DNA of 36,948 nucleotides from assembly GCA_018884025.1 (NCBI GenBank), contig JAHLFB010000262.1, positions 1 through 36,948 of the forward strand, read 5' to 3'. Below are positions 9,901 through 18,563 of this stretch, in pieces; positions within the stretch are counted from its first letter, which is position 1, and each line of letters opens with the position of its first letter. The notes beneath the pieces are model-generated. The model saw only the letters and a program-made list of their open reading frames with translations, was not told the DNA's origin and ran no database searches. The position numbers were made by a program, and so were the translations under genes. This DNA is from Candidatus Phocaeicola faecipullorum. Lineage in GTDB: Bacteria; Bacteroidota; Bacteroidia; Bacteroidales; Bacteroidaceae.

Positions 9901-10858
9901 TGTTATTGTCGGTAAATGAAATGCCATTATCGGTTCCCAACCATATATTCTGTTTGTTGTCGGTAGTTATACACCATATTATATTGTTAGGTATGGAATT
10001 GCTGTTTCTTGAATCGTGCAGATAATGTCTTTGCGTATTTCCATCGGCCGAATAGATATATAGTCCATTGTCTGTTCCGATAAGAAGATTCTTTTCCGAG
10101 TCATAGTTCAGCGACTTTATTGAGTTGTCGGCAAAGTATGGCACAAGCTCTGCACTCTGCTTTTGCACATCATAGCAAAACAGATTACCCTCAGTGCCAA
10201 TCCATATACACTGCCTGCCCTTGTCCTCGAAAAGGACATTTACAAATATATTCTTCCATTTGTTGTCAGACGGGATATTTATAATCCTTACATCATTGTT
10301 TTCATCTATACTGCACAATCCATTATAAGTACCTACATACACCGTACCGTTTTCAGACCTTATAATCGAATAGACAGCCTTATGAGGCAGTTTTTCTGAA
10401 GGAAATTCATAAACCTCAGCCGTTTCAGTGTTATATCTGAACAATCCGTTCAGCGTACCTATCCACAGTTCGTTGCCGGACATTGCCAGACATCTTATAT
10501 CCTTAATATTCTCCGTAGCAAGATTATGGTATTCCCCCAATCTCATATCATATGAAATCAGCCCGTTGTCAGTACCTAAGAATATAGAGTCCGAACAAAT
10601 CAGTCCGCAATATATCCTTATTTCATAATATCCCTTGTCCTGTCTGTGCTGAAAAAAGGAATATCCGTCGTAGCTGTAAAGCCCCTTGTTTGTTCCCAAC
10701 CACATCATACCGGTGGAATCCTGCATTATGCAGCCTATTACAGATGCATCCGTATTGGTATGCATCCTGTTGAACTGCATATATGGGGATGACTGCCCGT
10801 AAAGTGCTGATATAGCAACGGTTATGAATATTATAACTGCGGTAAGGATATTTCTCAT
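6980..10858 (-). CDS. Hybrid two-component system sensor/regulator (HTCS) of the galactan PUL
   Basis: A 1292-residue one-protein signalling system: it senses an oligosaccharide in the periplasm and activates PUL transcription through its cytoplasmic DNA-binding domain. Order of parts: signal peptide (about 1-21); two beta-propellers built from repeats such as MWLGTNKGLYSYDG and NIWLGTDNGISF (about 25-660); Y_Y_Y domain (about 670-755); one membrane span near 755-777 (VIYFLLTVGLVCWVINFFIV); HisKA with phospho-acceptor His807 in NLSHDLKSP; HATPase with NLLTNAIKYTP and DNGIGIP; receiver domain with VVDDN and phospho-acceptor Asp1090 in ITDYMMP; C-terminal AraC-type helix-turn-helix (GYSNPSYFSKCFQSVFGKTPKQY). 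The length is usual for the family. It lies just upstream of susC on the same strand and is divergent from the small Spy-like gene. By context its ligand should be a galactan oligosaccharide. Confidence 0.95.
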   Translation of the reverse strand: MRNILTAVIIFITVAISALYGQSSPYMQFNRMHTNTDASVIGCIMQDSTGMMWLGTNKGLYSYDGYSFFQHRQDKGYYEIRIYCGLICSDSIFLGTDNGLISYDMRLGEYHNLATENIKDIRCLAMSGNELWIGTLNGLFRYNTETAEVYEFPSEKLPHKAVYSIIRSENGTVYVGTYNGLCSIDENNDVRIINIPSDNKWKNIFVNVLFEDKGRQCIWIGTEGNLFCYDVQKQSAELVPYFADNSIKSLNYDSEKNLLIGTDNGLYIYSADGNTQRHYLHDSRNSNSIPNNIIWCITTDNKQNIWLGTDNGISFTDNNRQYTFIPVWELSNTNDGNMFYTILTDSRGRNWFGGTDGLLLTEKHRDTANSRWFKVGKKGSELSHNRIRHIFEDSSQNLWIATDGSIERYDEKSRQFVHYTIMDSTHTCNSNWAYYISEDNDNNLWISSCLGGLFVVNKDKLKASESGICIADRNFSTDNGLKSMFVKQALIDKNGDAWVLMYNTKEIQRISRNNKKIYNYSVCTENDEFPEFLICDSDGMVWVSTNISVSKIDPYSGNMTRIDTDWKDNNILHLVEVEDNIWVASAKGLYYINRQTAGIKRININDKIFSSIYYDKPAGKVYMGSYDGIGFCEPEIIHTTDYAPRIYLTALSANNNYISKGIIENNSFTLDHTENNLVFEFSDFRYNESQRSGFMYMMPEIDSEWHYVNSNSNIIVYNNMPYGKFELYVKHSDNDDAGYRIASINILPPWYLSVAAKVIYFLLTVGLVCWVINFFIVKNRLHLEKLEKKKILEQTRQKIKFMSNLSHDLKSPVGMIVTPVSKLLLDVKDPEQKEMLDIVYRNAVNLNAKIHKLIEMNRMEDSEHILITSRIELVSFTREIYLKLRDEESVNRHNWNFTSNADKLFVDMDVIKLESIMSNLLTNAIKYTPSEGNISVSIDYSEENSRVDIRVSDNGIGIPENELPYIFQRFFQSSATKNHFEGTGIGLYLVKTYTELHKGNVEASSANGETTFTLTFPVDRELNSTDSDKNENIDDANSQLQVILVVDDNRDAYEMIKHILAGKFRCVYASNGKEGLSMVETVKPDLIITDYMMPMMNGLEMCRILKKNMPTVTIPIIMLSAKDDTETIKNSIKLQIDAFIQKPFNAEILIGKIEMLIHKKETFEAQARIETIGSPKPVEDSTSSDEKFLINITQIIEDHMADSNLNVNGLCELSGTGSKQIYRKIKQLTGMSPVEYIKSIRMKKAAMLLQQKKFTIAEVMYMVGYSNPSYFSKCFQSVFGKTPKQYISDTGQ

Positions 10859-10896
10859 CGATATGTGTCTTTATGTATGGATAATAGTTACAAACA

Positions 10897-10904
10897 CAAA
10901 AATA
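10897..10904 (-). promoter_or_regulatory. Putative -7 box for the left HTCS gene
   Basis: TATTTTTG on the minus strand matches TAnnTTTG and ends 38 bp before the HTCS start codon, which gives a predicted leader of about 32 nt. No convincing -33 TTTG is visible upstream, so support rests on the -7 match and position only. Confidence 0.4.
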
Positions 10905-10998
10905 GAAAATATATTTCGTATTTTTGCAGTTTACCACTACATTCTGTATGTTTGCCACTATATCAGCAAGGTCAGTTTTCATAAAATGTTTTTATCAC

Positions 10999-11006
10999 TA
11001 ACTTTG
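10999..11006 (+). promoter_or_regulatory. Putative -7 box for the Spy-like gene
   Basis: TAACTTTG is a perfect TAnnTTTG match, 40 bp before the start codon. A TTTT at 10976-10979 lies 19 bp upstream, the usual distance for the -33 TTTG element, with one mismatch. Predicted leader is about 34 nt. Confidence 0.5.
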
Positions 11007-11046
11007 TATCAGACAACAGAAGTTAAACATCTAAATTTATACGATT

Positions 11047-11580
11047 ATGAAAACAAGATTAATGACATTGGTAGTTATGATGGCTGTTTCTATGGGCAGC
11101 TTCGGTTTAATGGCACAGAATACATCTGACGCTCCTGCACAGAAACGTGCAAAGCAGAAACCTACACTGGAACAGATGATGGACATGCATGTTAAGATGA
11201 TGGAGAAAAAACTTGTTATGGACGATGAAACTGCTGCAAAGTTCACTCCGCTGTACAAGGAATATCTTCAGGCCATGAAAGATTGCCGTCCTGCTGTGAA
11301 CAAGGAACTGAAAAAGGCTGAAATGACTGATGCCGAAATAGAAAAAGCTATTCAGGACAGATTTGATGCAAGACAGAAAGCTCTTGACGTACAGAAAAAG
11401 TATTTCAAGAAGTTCAAGGAAGTGCTTAATGCCAAGCAATTGGAGAAGGTTTTCCAGCAGCCATGTATGGGCGGCAAGATGAAACCGGGAATGCACGGTC
11501 ATAATATGATGAAACACTCTGACAGACAGGGATGTATGAATCGTCCTGACTGCGGAAAATGTCCTATGCAGAGGAACTGA
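11047..11580 (+). CDS. Small periplasmic Spy/CpxP-like protein with Cys/Met/His-rich tail
   Basis: A 177-residue exported protein. The signal peptide (MKTRLMTLVVMMAVSMGSFGLMAQ) ends near residue 24. Residues about 35-135 are charged, helical and rich in Lys/Glu, with the pattern LEQMMDMHVKMMEKKLVMDD, a helix hairpin like that of Spy/CpxP/DUF4890-type periplasmic proteins that act as chaperones or metal-stress factors. The last 38 residues (140-177) hold four Cys, seven Met and three His (CMGGKMKPGMHGHNMMKH, then CMNRPDCGKCPM), which suggests soft-metal (copper or similar) binding; that is inference. It is divergent from the left HTCS gene, has its own -7 box and ends in a strong hairpin. It is not an obvious PUL component and probably an independent housekeeping or stress gene lying between the loci. 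Confidence 0.7.
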   Translation: MKTRLMTLVVMMAVSMGSFGLMAQNTSDAPAQKRAKQKPTLEQMMDMHVKMMEKKLVMDDETAAKFTPLYKEYLQAMKDCRPAVNKELKKAEMTDAEIEKAIQDRFDARQKALDVQKKYFKKFKEVLNAKQLEKVFQQPCMGGKMKPGMHGHNMMKHSDRQGCMNRPDCGKCPMQRN

Positions 11581-11628
11581 TTTTTGAATGGGAAAACAGG
11601 GGTAAAAAAATGACCCGTCGTTTTAACT

Positions 11629-11670
11629 AAAATGCTTCGTCGTTTTGAATCAAATGACGAAGCATTTTTT
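11629..11670 (+). terminator. Rho-independent terminator after the Spy-like gene
   Basis: Arms 11629-11641 and 11656-11668 (core ATGCTTCGTC/GACGAAGCAT) pair over 13 bp, and four more base pairs can form inside, leaving a 6-nt loop. A T-run follows, and A residues precede the stem, so it could stop transcription in both directions. It starts 49 bp after the stop codon and isolates this gene from the downstream lyase/HTCS unit. Confidence 0.85.
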
Positions 11671-11778
11671 CTTAGTATATTTTGAGAAATAATTTCATTG
11701 CCCGATTAGGTATTTTATCCGATATATCCGTATATATTTATATCATATCAGAAAAACAGATAAAGAAAATATTATACA

Positions 11779-14490
11779 ATGAAGAAACGACTATTGTCAT
11801 TAGCATTAGGTTTGGTAGTGTGTGTTCTGTCGTTTGGGAATAACGATCATCCACGATACTTTACAACAGAATCTGGCAAGAAAGAAACCCTTAATCTCAT
11901 AAAGAAAGAGAAATGGGCGAAAGATGTGTTCGACGGCCTTACATCGAGAGTAGAGAAATATTCATCAAAAGGTCCTGAGTGGCTTAGTTCCAGACTTCAG
12001 ATGTACTGGGATACGCATTCTACTGATGTGTATATCAAGGGAGAATACTATGACCATGCCGGTGGAGAGAAAGCACCTGCACCGACTGTTATGTACACTG
12101 GCTCACGTAGTCATGCTACCATATACCGACGTCCTAAACTGGAGGATATAACTCCATATCATGAAGATTCAAAAGGTATGTATCTGGCTAATACATCTTT
12201 GAAAGGTGAACCATTTGAATGGGCTTCAATAAGCAAAACCGGCAGGATGATAGAAAGTATAAACAGCGAGATTGTCGGTATAGCACGTGATGCCGCTTTC
12301 TTGTGGTGGCTTACCGGAAAAGAAGAATACGCTTCTATGGCCGCATCTGTGTTTGATACTTATATGACGGGTATATATTATCGTAATGTTCCAATAGACT
12401 TGAATAACGGACATCAGCAGACACTTGTCGGAATGTCATCTTTCGAGGTGATACACGAGGATATTATAAAATCGTTGGTTCCGCTTTACGATTTCCTGTA
12501 CCAGTATCTTTATAATACAAGACAGGATAAAATGCAGATATATGCTTCTGCTTTTAAGAAATGGGCAGAAAATATTATAGCCAACGGCGTTCCGCATAAT
12601 AACTGGAATCTTATGCAGGCACGTTACGTGATGGATATTGCATTAATACTTGAGGACAATGCATATTATGCTGATGGTAAGGGACGTGAGTATTATATTG
12701 ATTATATTATTAATAAATCATCAATCCGACAATGGTCTCTCAAACAGCTTGCAGAATATGGATATGACAGCAATACGGGAATATGGGCTGAGTGTCCCGG
12801 TTACAGTAGTGTAGTAATAGGTGATTATGCACAATTTGTTAATCTGTTCGACCGCAACTTAGGACGTGACCTTACGAAAGATATTCCCGTTATTAGCAAG
12901 GCTGTGTCCGCCATGCCACAGTACCTCTTTCCTAACATGATGCAGGTAGGCTTTGGCGATACACATCCTTCATATCTGCGTACAGACATATTCAAATATA
13001 TGGTAGTCAACGCTCAGCAGCACGGCAAGAAAGACGAAGAAGAACATTTCACACGAATGCTGAAACTTTTTGACCCCAATGCCGAAAAACTGTCCGACGG
13101 ACAGGCAAAAATGCCGGTTGCCGTATCTTCATTCTTCTCTGACAAACCGCTGAAACTCAACCAGAAAACCAAGGCAGGTACAATAGATGACTATGTCACA
13201 CCTTCATTCTATTCTCCTAACGTAAGCTGGCTGGTTCAGCGCAATGGAATGAACAGGGAAAACAGTCTTATGATTTCACTTAACGGAAGTGACGGCAATC
13301 ATATGCACGCCAACGGTATCAGCATGGAACTTTACGGAAAGGGCTATCCGCTCGCACCTGATGCAGGAATAGGTACTATGGGATATTCCGGACTCGACTA
13401 TCTGGAATATTACAGCCAGTTCCCTTCGCATAACACAGTGTGCGTTGACGGTATATCTTCATACCCCGTAATGAAGAGCAACCATGCCTTCAAGCTTAGG
13501 AACATGTATCCTGCATCGGCTGCAAAAGTACCTTATCAGCCTGTAAGCTACAGTGAGGTGTATTTCCGCGAGCCTGAATCAAACTCAGACCAGACCCGTC
13601 TGAACGGTATAATAAACATATCCGACTCTACAGGATATTATATTGACATATTCCGTAGCAAAAAGGTAGAGGGTGGCGACAAGATGCACGACTATTTCTA
13701 TCACAACATGGGACAGGTTATGACACTCAAGGCTGCCGACGGAACAGACCTTAATCTTCAGCCTACACAGGAATTGGCCTTTGCCGGAGCACATCTGTAT
13801 GCCTATTCATATATCTACGATAAGAAAAGTGCACAGACAGATAAAAACATCAAGGCTGAATATACTATAAACATGCCCGACAAGAACGACATAACCATGA
13901 ATATGTGGATGAAGGGCGAGAAAAACAGAGAAGTATTTTCAGCACTGAGCCCTATGACAGAAGGTCTTAGTCGTATAAAAGGAATGCCGTACGATATAAA
14001 GAAACAGCCTACACTGACATTTGTGGCACGCCAGAAAGGTGAGGCATGGACACGTCCGTTTGTAAGCATATTCGAACCTGTAACCAAATCATCTCCTTCG
14101 GTAATAAGTTCGGTGGAATATCCTTCGGTTAAGTCGGAAGGCGGTTCAGGCAGCAATGTGGCCGTTAAGGTAAATCTCAAAAGCGGAAACTGCGATTTGA
14201 TTTTGTCATCCGACGCTAATTCTTATCTTTGCAGTTCAGAGGATGCCGAAACAAAATCCACATACAGCATATGCCGTACAAAAGAGTGCAGTCCGGTGTT
14301 GGTATTTATGGGTAACGGTACATACTACAAGTGCGGAACAATGGAAATCAAGGCTTCTGTACCGGGTGATGTACTTGTATATATCGAAAACGGAAAGTGG
14401 AAATGTACATCATCGTCCGATGCCGTAGTAACTTTGGGTGGTGTAAGCCATGAAGTCAAGGCTGGCGAAGGTGAAGTGATACTGAAATAA
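11779..14490 (+). CDS. Heparinase II/III-type polysaccharide lyase
   Basis: A 903-residue exported protein predicted to cleave a uronic-acid-containing glycan by beta-elimination in the periplasm. It has an ordinary signal peptide (about 1-20) with no lipobox. Residues about 60-440 form an alpha/alpha-toroid-like domain with the NNW motif (Asn274-Asn275-Trp276) and Tyr342 in ECPGYSS, candidates for the charge-neutralising Asn and catalytic Tyr. Residues about 480-620 match the heparinase II/III beta-sandwich: NHMHANGISMELYGKGYPL with His508 and His510. The remainder is beta-rich. It is longer than typical PL12/15/17/21 enzymes. PL27 (rhamnose-glucuronate lyase of arabinogalactan PULs) is one candidate, but I cannot assign the family from sequence alone. 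It starts 108 bp after the terminator and ends 14 bp before the second HTCS gene, so the two are very likely cotranscribed. Confidence 0.78.
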   Translation: MKKRLLSLALGLVVCVLSFGNNDHPRYFTTESGKKETLNLIKKEKWAKDVFDGLTSRVEKYSSKGPEWLSSRLQMYWDTHSTDVYIKGEYYDHAGGEKAPAPTVMYTGSRSHATIYRRPKLEDITPYHEDSKGMYLANTSLKGEPFEWASISKTGRMIESINSEIVGIARDAAFLWWLTGKEEYASMAASVFDTYMTGIYYRNVPIDLNNGHQQTLVGMSSFEVIHEDIIKSLVPLYDFLYQYLYNTRQDKMQIYASAFKKWAENIIANGVPHNNWNLMQARYVMDIALILEDNAYYADGKGREYYIDYIINKSSIRQWSLKQLAEYGYDSNTGIWAECPGYSSVVIGDYAQFVNLFDRNLGRDLTKDIPVISKAVSAMPQYLFPNMMQVGFGDTHPSYLRTDIFKYMVVNAQQHGKKDEEEHFTRMLKLFDPNAEKLSDGQAKMPVAVSSFFSDKPLKLNQKTKAGTIDDYVTPSFYSPNVSWLVQRNGMNRENSLMISLNGSDGNHMHANGISMELYGKGYPLAPDAGIGTMGYSGLDYLEYYSQFPSHNTVCVDGISSYPVMKSNHAFKLRNMYPASAAKVPYQPVSYSEVYFREPESNSDQTRLNGIINISDSTGYYIDIFRSKKVEGGDKMHDYFYHNMGQVMTLKAADGTDLNLQPTQELAFAGAHLYAYSYIYDKKSAQTDKNIKAEYTINMPDKNDITMNMWMKGEKNREVFSALSPMTEGLSRIKGMPYDIKKQPTLTFVARQKGEAWTRPFVSIFEPVTKSSPSVISSVEYPSVKSEGGSGSNVAVKVNLKSGNCDLILSSDANSYLCSSEDAETKSTYSICRTKECSPVLVFMGNGTYYKCGTMEIKASVPGDVLVYIENGKWKCTSSSDAVVTLGGVSHEVKAGEGEVILK

Positions 14491-14504
14491 AAAAATATTA
14501 TATT

Positions 14505-17500
14505 ATGATAAAGTCATACATAGCTATATTGTTTATGTTTTTGTGCTCCAATTTTATTGGGGCACAAAGTGTTTCAGAGTACACCTTCCGTCCGATAGGT
14601 GTATCTCAAGGTCTGCCCGACAATTATGTAAAGACAGTTTTCGGTCTGCCTGACGGAAGACTCGGCGTACGCACAACGATATTGCTCAGTCTGTATGACG
14701 GTCATAATTTCAAGAATTTTTCTCTTCTCGGCGGTGAGGTCTATTCTCTTGAATATATCTGCCAGATACCTACACAATATATCGACAGGTCCGACAGGCT
14801 GTGGATAAAGGACCGCGACCATTTACAGGTATTCGACCTCAATACCGAGAAATTCATTTCTCCTGCAGAAGTTTTCCGGTCATTGGGAGTCAATGATAAG
14901 GTATCCGATTTTTTTGTCGATTCTGAAGGAATAATCTGGATAGTTACTTCCGACAAGTCGCTTTATTGCCTGTATCCTGGAAATGAGTCTGTTACCAATG
15001 TATATAGTGAAGATACCTTTGTGGAGAACAACGGCCGACTTTTCGTTCTTGACACATATTCCGGTTTTACATGGATGGTACACGAGAACGGGGTATTGAG
15101 ATGCTACGACAGCAATCTCAAGAAGTTCATCCGTCAGGAAAAGTTTCTCGAAGGAAGAATCAGCAACAAGGATAACGTAAGAATCAAACTCCTTGAAAAT
15201 GGTGATTTCTGGCTGTTGTACAGTCACGGCCTGGCATATTATAACAGTTCAGTGAAAGAATGGACAGATATAAACTTAGGTATGCTTGGTGACTACCAGG
15301 AGCTTGTAGCCATTGACACAGACAAGTCCGGAAATGCATGGGTAGGAAGTATCCGTAAAGGATTGTTTATAGTAAACAGATTTACAAACGACATTCAGCC
15401 ATGCTCTGTTTTATCATATTCTGCTACTGATAGTTTTGACAATGTGCACAGTGTTTACATAGATAAAGATACAAATATAGTCTGGATAGGACTTTTTAAT
15501 AGCGGATTGGCATACTATCACCCGTCAATGAGTAACTTCAGTGTCTATAACAGTAAGTCTGTAACAGGGGGATGGACAAATTCTGACGTACATTGTATGT
15601 TGGAGATGGATAAGTCATCACTATTGTTAGGAACAGACAATGGACTTAGTATATATGATATAAGTTCAAACAGAATAAGTTATTCTTATCCGCAGACAAA
15701 AGGAATAGTATGCAAATCGATTATAAAAGATAAGTCAAACAATATATGGCTTGGAACATATCAGAACGGAATATTCAGGATTGACAATAATTCAGCTTCA
15801 AGCATAAAGCATATTACTTTGCCCGAACATAAAGGTTATGAAACAAACGGTATAAGATGCTTGACTATCGATTCTAATAATAATATTTGGGTAAGTTTCC
15901 ATGGTGGAGTGGGAAAGTTAAACCATAAATGCGATAGCCTATTTATATTGCCGGAACGTCATCCTGAATTAAAGAAATACCGTCTTTCAAATACGATGCT
16001 GATAAGCCGTTCCGGTAAATTGGTAGTAGGTTCTGACAACGGACTCTACTTCTATGATATTAAGAATGACAAAGTTATTATTCCACAATATAAGGATGTC
16101 AGCTTTTCAGGTGTGACATTGGATAATAACAAGTATAACTGTATGCTTGAGGACAGTCGTGAGATGTTGTGGCTTGGCACCCAATATGGTCTGATTATCC
16201 TTGACCGTTCAGGAAATATGTATTACCTTGGCGAAGACCATGGGCTGGAAAATGCCACTATTCAGAGTATCCAGGAGGACAATAATCATGATATATGGAT
16301 TTCTACAATAAGTTCTATATATAAGATAACAGTAGGCAAAACAGATAACGGACTTCCTGACTTCAGGGTTGTATGCCTTGAATGGAGCAGTAAAAAGGAA
16401 TTTTCTGACTTATATGAATTCTGTTCGCTGAAATCTAAAGATGGCGAACTGTTCTTCGGACGAATAGACGGTTTTTGTCGTTTTATACCTGAAAATGTGG
16501 TTCTTACATCATGTAAGTCAGCACCATTCTTCACAGCATTCAAGCTTTTTAATAAGACTATCTCAAGCGGTGAGGAATTTAACGGTAGAACACTTTTCAA
16601 TGAAATAGTAAATAAAAGCCGATATGCAGAACTTGATTATGACGAGAACTTTGTCACAATAGAGTTTTCCAGTCTGAATTTCCTCCATCCGTCACAAACC
16701 CATTTCAGATATCGTTTGGACGGAGCTGACAAGGAATGGACCCAATTTGTGTCTGATAATAGCAACGGTAGCGCTACCTACAATCATCTGCCTCCGGGCA
16801 AATATACCTTTAGAATACAGTCTGCCGGTAATGATTATATCTGGAGCCCTGAAGCGACATTTGTTATAAAGGTAAATCCACCGCTATGGTACACCTGGCC
16901 GGCATTTATGTTATATTTCATAATCTTTGCCATTATCGTTTTCGGTGTAATAAACTATATACACCGAAAGAATCTTCATCGTCTGGCCCGTATGCAGGAA
17001 AAGGAAAGTATGCGCCAGAAAGAAGAATTGAATCAGATGAAGTTCCGTTTCTTTACCAACATAAGTCATGAACTTCGTACACCGTTGACACTGATTATGA
17101 CTCCTTTGGAGGTTCTGATGAAGAAAGACAATGATGAGAAAACCATGCGCCAGCTTAATGTCATACATAAGAACGCAACTGACCTTTATAATCTTGTCAA
17201 CCAGCTGTTAGACTTTAGAAAGGCTGAAATGAGGATGGAAAAACTTCATCTGTCGTCAGGCAATATTGTCGAATTCATAGACTCTATATACGCTTGTTTC
17301 CAGCCTTTTGCAGAAGAAAAACATCTGAAGTTTATGATAGAGAATCTTCCTAAAACCACAAATATGTATTTTGACCATGATAAGATGCATAAGATTCTCA
17401 ATAATCTGCTTTCTAATGCATTTAAGTTTACACCTGAGAACGGAAGCGTGTCACTTAAAGTGAATGAAAGCCTGATTGGCGGTAGACGTATGCTGTCTTT

Positions 17501-18563
17501 AACTGTTCAGGACACAGGTACAGGTATGAGCGAAGAGGACATAAAACATATATTCGAACGTTTCTATCAGGCTTCAAACAATGCTGAAGGTACAGTAGGC
17601 AGCGGTATAGGACTTCATCTTGTAAAAGAATATGTACGCATGCACCATGGAGAAATAGAAGTTGAAAGCAAGCAGAACGAAGGAACCATGTTCCGTCTGC
17701 TTATCCCGATGGATTTAAAACCGGCAGGTGAGAATGTACATGAGAATAATGAAACCACTGGTGATACACCTGAGGAACATACTCAGTTACAGGAAGATAC
17801 CAAACAGAAAATCCTTGTGGTAGAAGACAATAACGATATGCGTGCTTTCCTTGCCGAACAGTTGGAAGAACAATATACGGTATTCACGGCAGCTGATGGT
17901 GAGGAAGGATATAAACTTGCACAGGAACATAATCCGGACCTGATAGTCAGCGATATAATGATGCCTAAGGTGGACGGAATAGAACTTTGCCGCATGATTA
18001 AGACCAATGTACAGACATCGCATATACCTGTCATACTGCTGTCTGCACGTACTGCCGATAATGTAAAAATCAGCGGTTATGAGGTTGGTGCGGATTCTTA
18101 TATCTCCAAACCTTTCAATTTTGAGCTTTTGCTTGTCAGAATAAAGAAACTGATAGAACAGCAGGAAGACAGACGCAAGGAGTTCAAGAAGAATATATCT
18201 GTCGATCCGAGTGCGATAACCATAACCTCGCTCGATGAACAGTTGGTGAAGAAAGCCCTTGAACTGATAGAAAAGAATATGGACAATACATCATACAGCG
18301 TTGAAAGCCTCAGTAGCGACATGGGTATGAGCAGAATGAATCTGTACAGAAAAATCCAGTCAATAACCGGTCAGACACCTACAGAATTTATACGTTCCAT
18401 ACGCCTTAAACGTGCTGCACAAATACTCTCGGCAGACAACAAATTGTCCATGGCCGAAGTGGCAGACATGGTAGGTTTCAGTTCTTCCAGTTACTTTACA
18501 AAGTGCTTTAAGGAGCAGTTCGGGGTTTTGCCTACGCAATATGCAGCCGAACATCAAGGATAA
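14505..18563 (+). CDS. Hybrid two-component system sensor/regulator (HTCS) of the right-hand PUL
   Basis: A 1352-residue membrane sensor with fused response regulator. Order of parts: signal peptide (about 1-20); two beta-propellers with repeats such as MLWLGTQYGLIIL and NIWLGTYQNGIFRI (about 25-690); Y_Y_Y domain (about 720-790; HLPPGKYTFRIQSAG); one membrane span near 797-818 (AFMLYFIIFAIIVFGVINYI); HisKA with His855 in NISHELRTPLTL; HATPase with NLLSNAFKFTP and GSGIGLHLVKEYV; receiver domain with VVEDNND and Asp1150 in VSDIMMP; AraC-type helix-turn-helix at the C-terminus (GFSSSSYFTKCFKEQFGVLPTQY). All key residues are intact. It shares an operon with the lyase gene and precedes the fimbrillin-like and sigma/susCD units. 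I infer that it binds the TTGTTAC direct repeats found upstream of those units. No clear terminator follows it. Confidence 0.95.
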   Translation: MIKSYIAILFMFLCSNFIGAQSVSEYTFRPIGVSQGLPDNYVKTVFGLPDGRLGVRTTILLSLYDGHNFKNFSLLGGEVYSLEYICQIPTQYIDRSDRLWIKDRDHLQVFDLNTEKFISPAEVFRSLGVNDKVSDFFVDSEGIIWIVTSDKSLYCLYPGNESVTNVYSEDTFVENNGRLFVLDTYSGFTWMVHENGVLRCYDSNLKKFIRQEKFLEGRISNKDNVRIKLLENGDFWLLYSHGLAYYNSSVKEWTDINLGMLGDYQELVAIDTDKSGNAWVGSIRKGLFIVNRFTNDIQPCSVLSYSATDSFDNVHSVYIDKDTNIVWIGLFNSGLAYYHPSMSNFSVYNSKSVTGGWTNSDVHCMLEMDKSSLLLGTDNGLSIYDISSNRISYSYPQTKGIVCKSIIKDKSNNIWLGTYQNGIFRIDNNSASSIKHITLPEHKGYETNGIRCLTIDSNNNIWVSFHGGVGKLNHKCDSLFILPERHPELKKYRLSNTMLISRSGKLVVGSDNGLYFYDIKNDKVIIPQYKDVSFSGVTLDNNKYNCMLEDSREMLWLGTQYGLIILDRSGNMYYLGEDHGLENATIQSIQEDNNHDIWISTISSIYKITVGKTDNGLPDFRVVCLEWSSKKEFSDLYEFCSLKSKDGELFFGRIDGFCRFIPENVVLTSCKSAPFFTAFKLFNKTISSGEEFNGRTLFNEIVNKSRYAELDYDENFVTIEFSSLNFLHPSQTHFRYRLDGADKEWTQFVSDNSNGSATYNHLPPGKYTFRIQSAGNDYIWSPEATFVIKVNPPLWYTWPAFMLYFIIFAIIVFGVINYIHRKNLHRLARMQEKESMRQKEELNQMKFRFFTNISHELRTPLTLIMTPLEVLMKKDNDEKTMRQLNVIHKNATDLYNLVNQLLDFRKAEMRMEKLHLSSGNIVEFIDSIYACFQPFAEEKHLKFMIENLPKTTNMYFDHDKMHKILNNLLSNAFKFTPENGSVSLKVNESLIGGRRMLSLTVQDTGTGMSEEDIKHIFERFYQASNNAEGTVGSGIGLHLVKEYVRMHHGEIEVESKQNEGTMFRLLIPMDLKPAGENVHENNETTGDTPEEHTQLQEDTKQKILVVEDNNDMRAFLAEQLEEQYTVFTAADGEEGYKLAQEHNPDLIVSDIMMPKVDGIELCRMIKTNVQTSHIPVILLSARTADNVKISGYEVGADSYISKPFNFELLLVRIKKLIEQQEDRRKEFKKNISVDPSAITITSLDEQLVKKALELIEKNMDNTSYSVESLSSDMGMSRMNLYRKIQSITGQTPTEFIRSIRLKRAAQILSADNKLSMAEVADMVGFSSSSYFTKCFKEQFGVLPTQYAAEHQG

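Noticed and set aside
11671-11778. Possible TTGTTAC operator or TAnnTTTG box upstream of the heparinase-type lyase gene
   Set aside because: No TTGTTAC is present. The nearest boxes are TATATTTTG (one base too long) and TATATTTA (last base wrong). Two TATCCG copies 9 bp apart were seen but match nothing else in the window.
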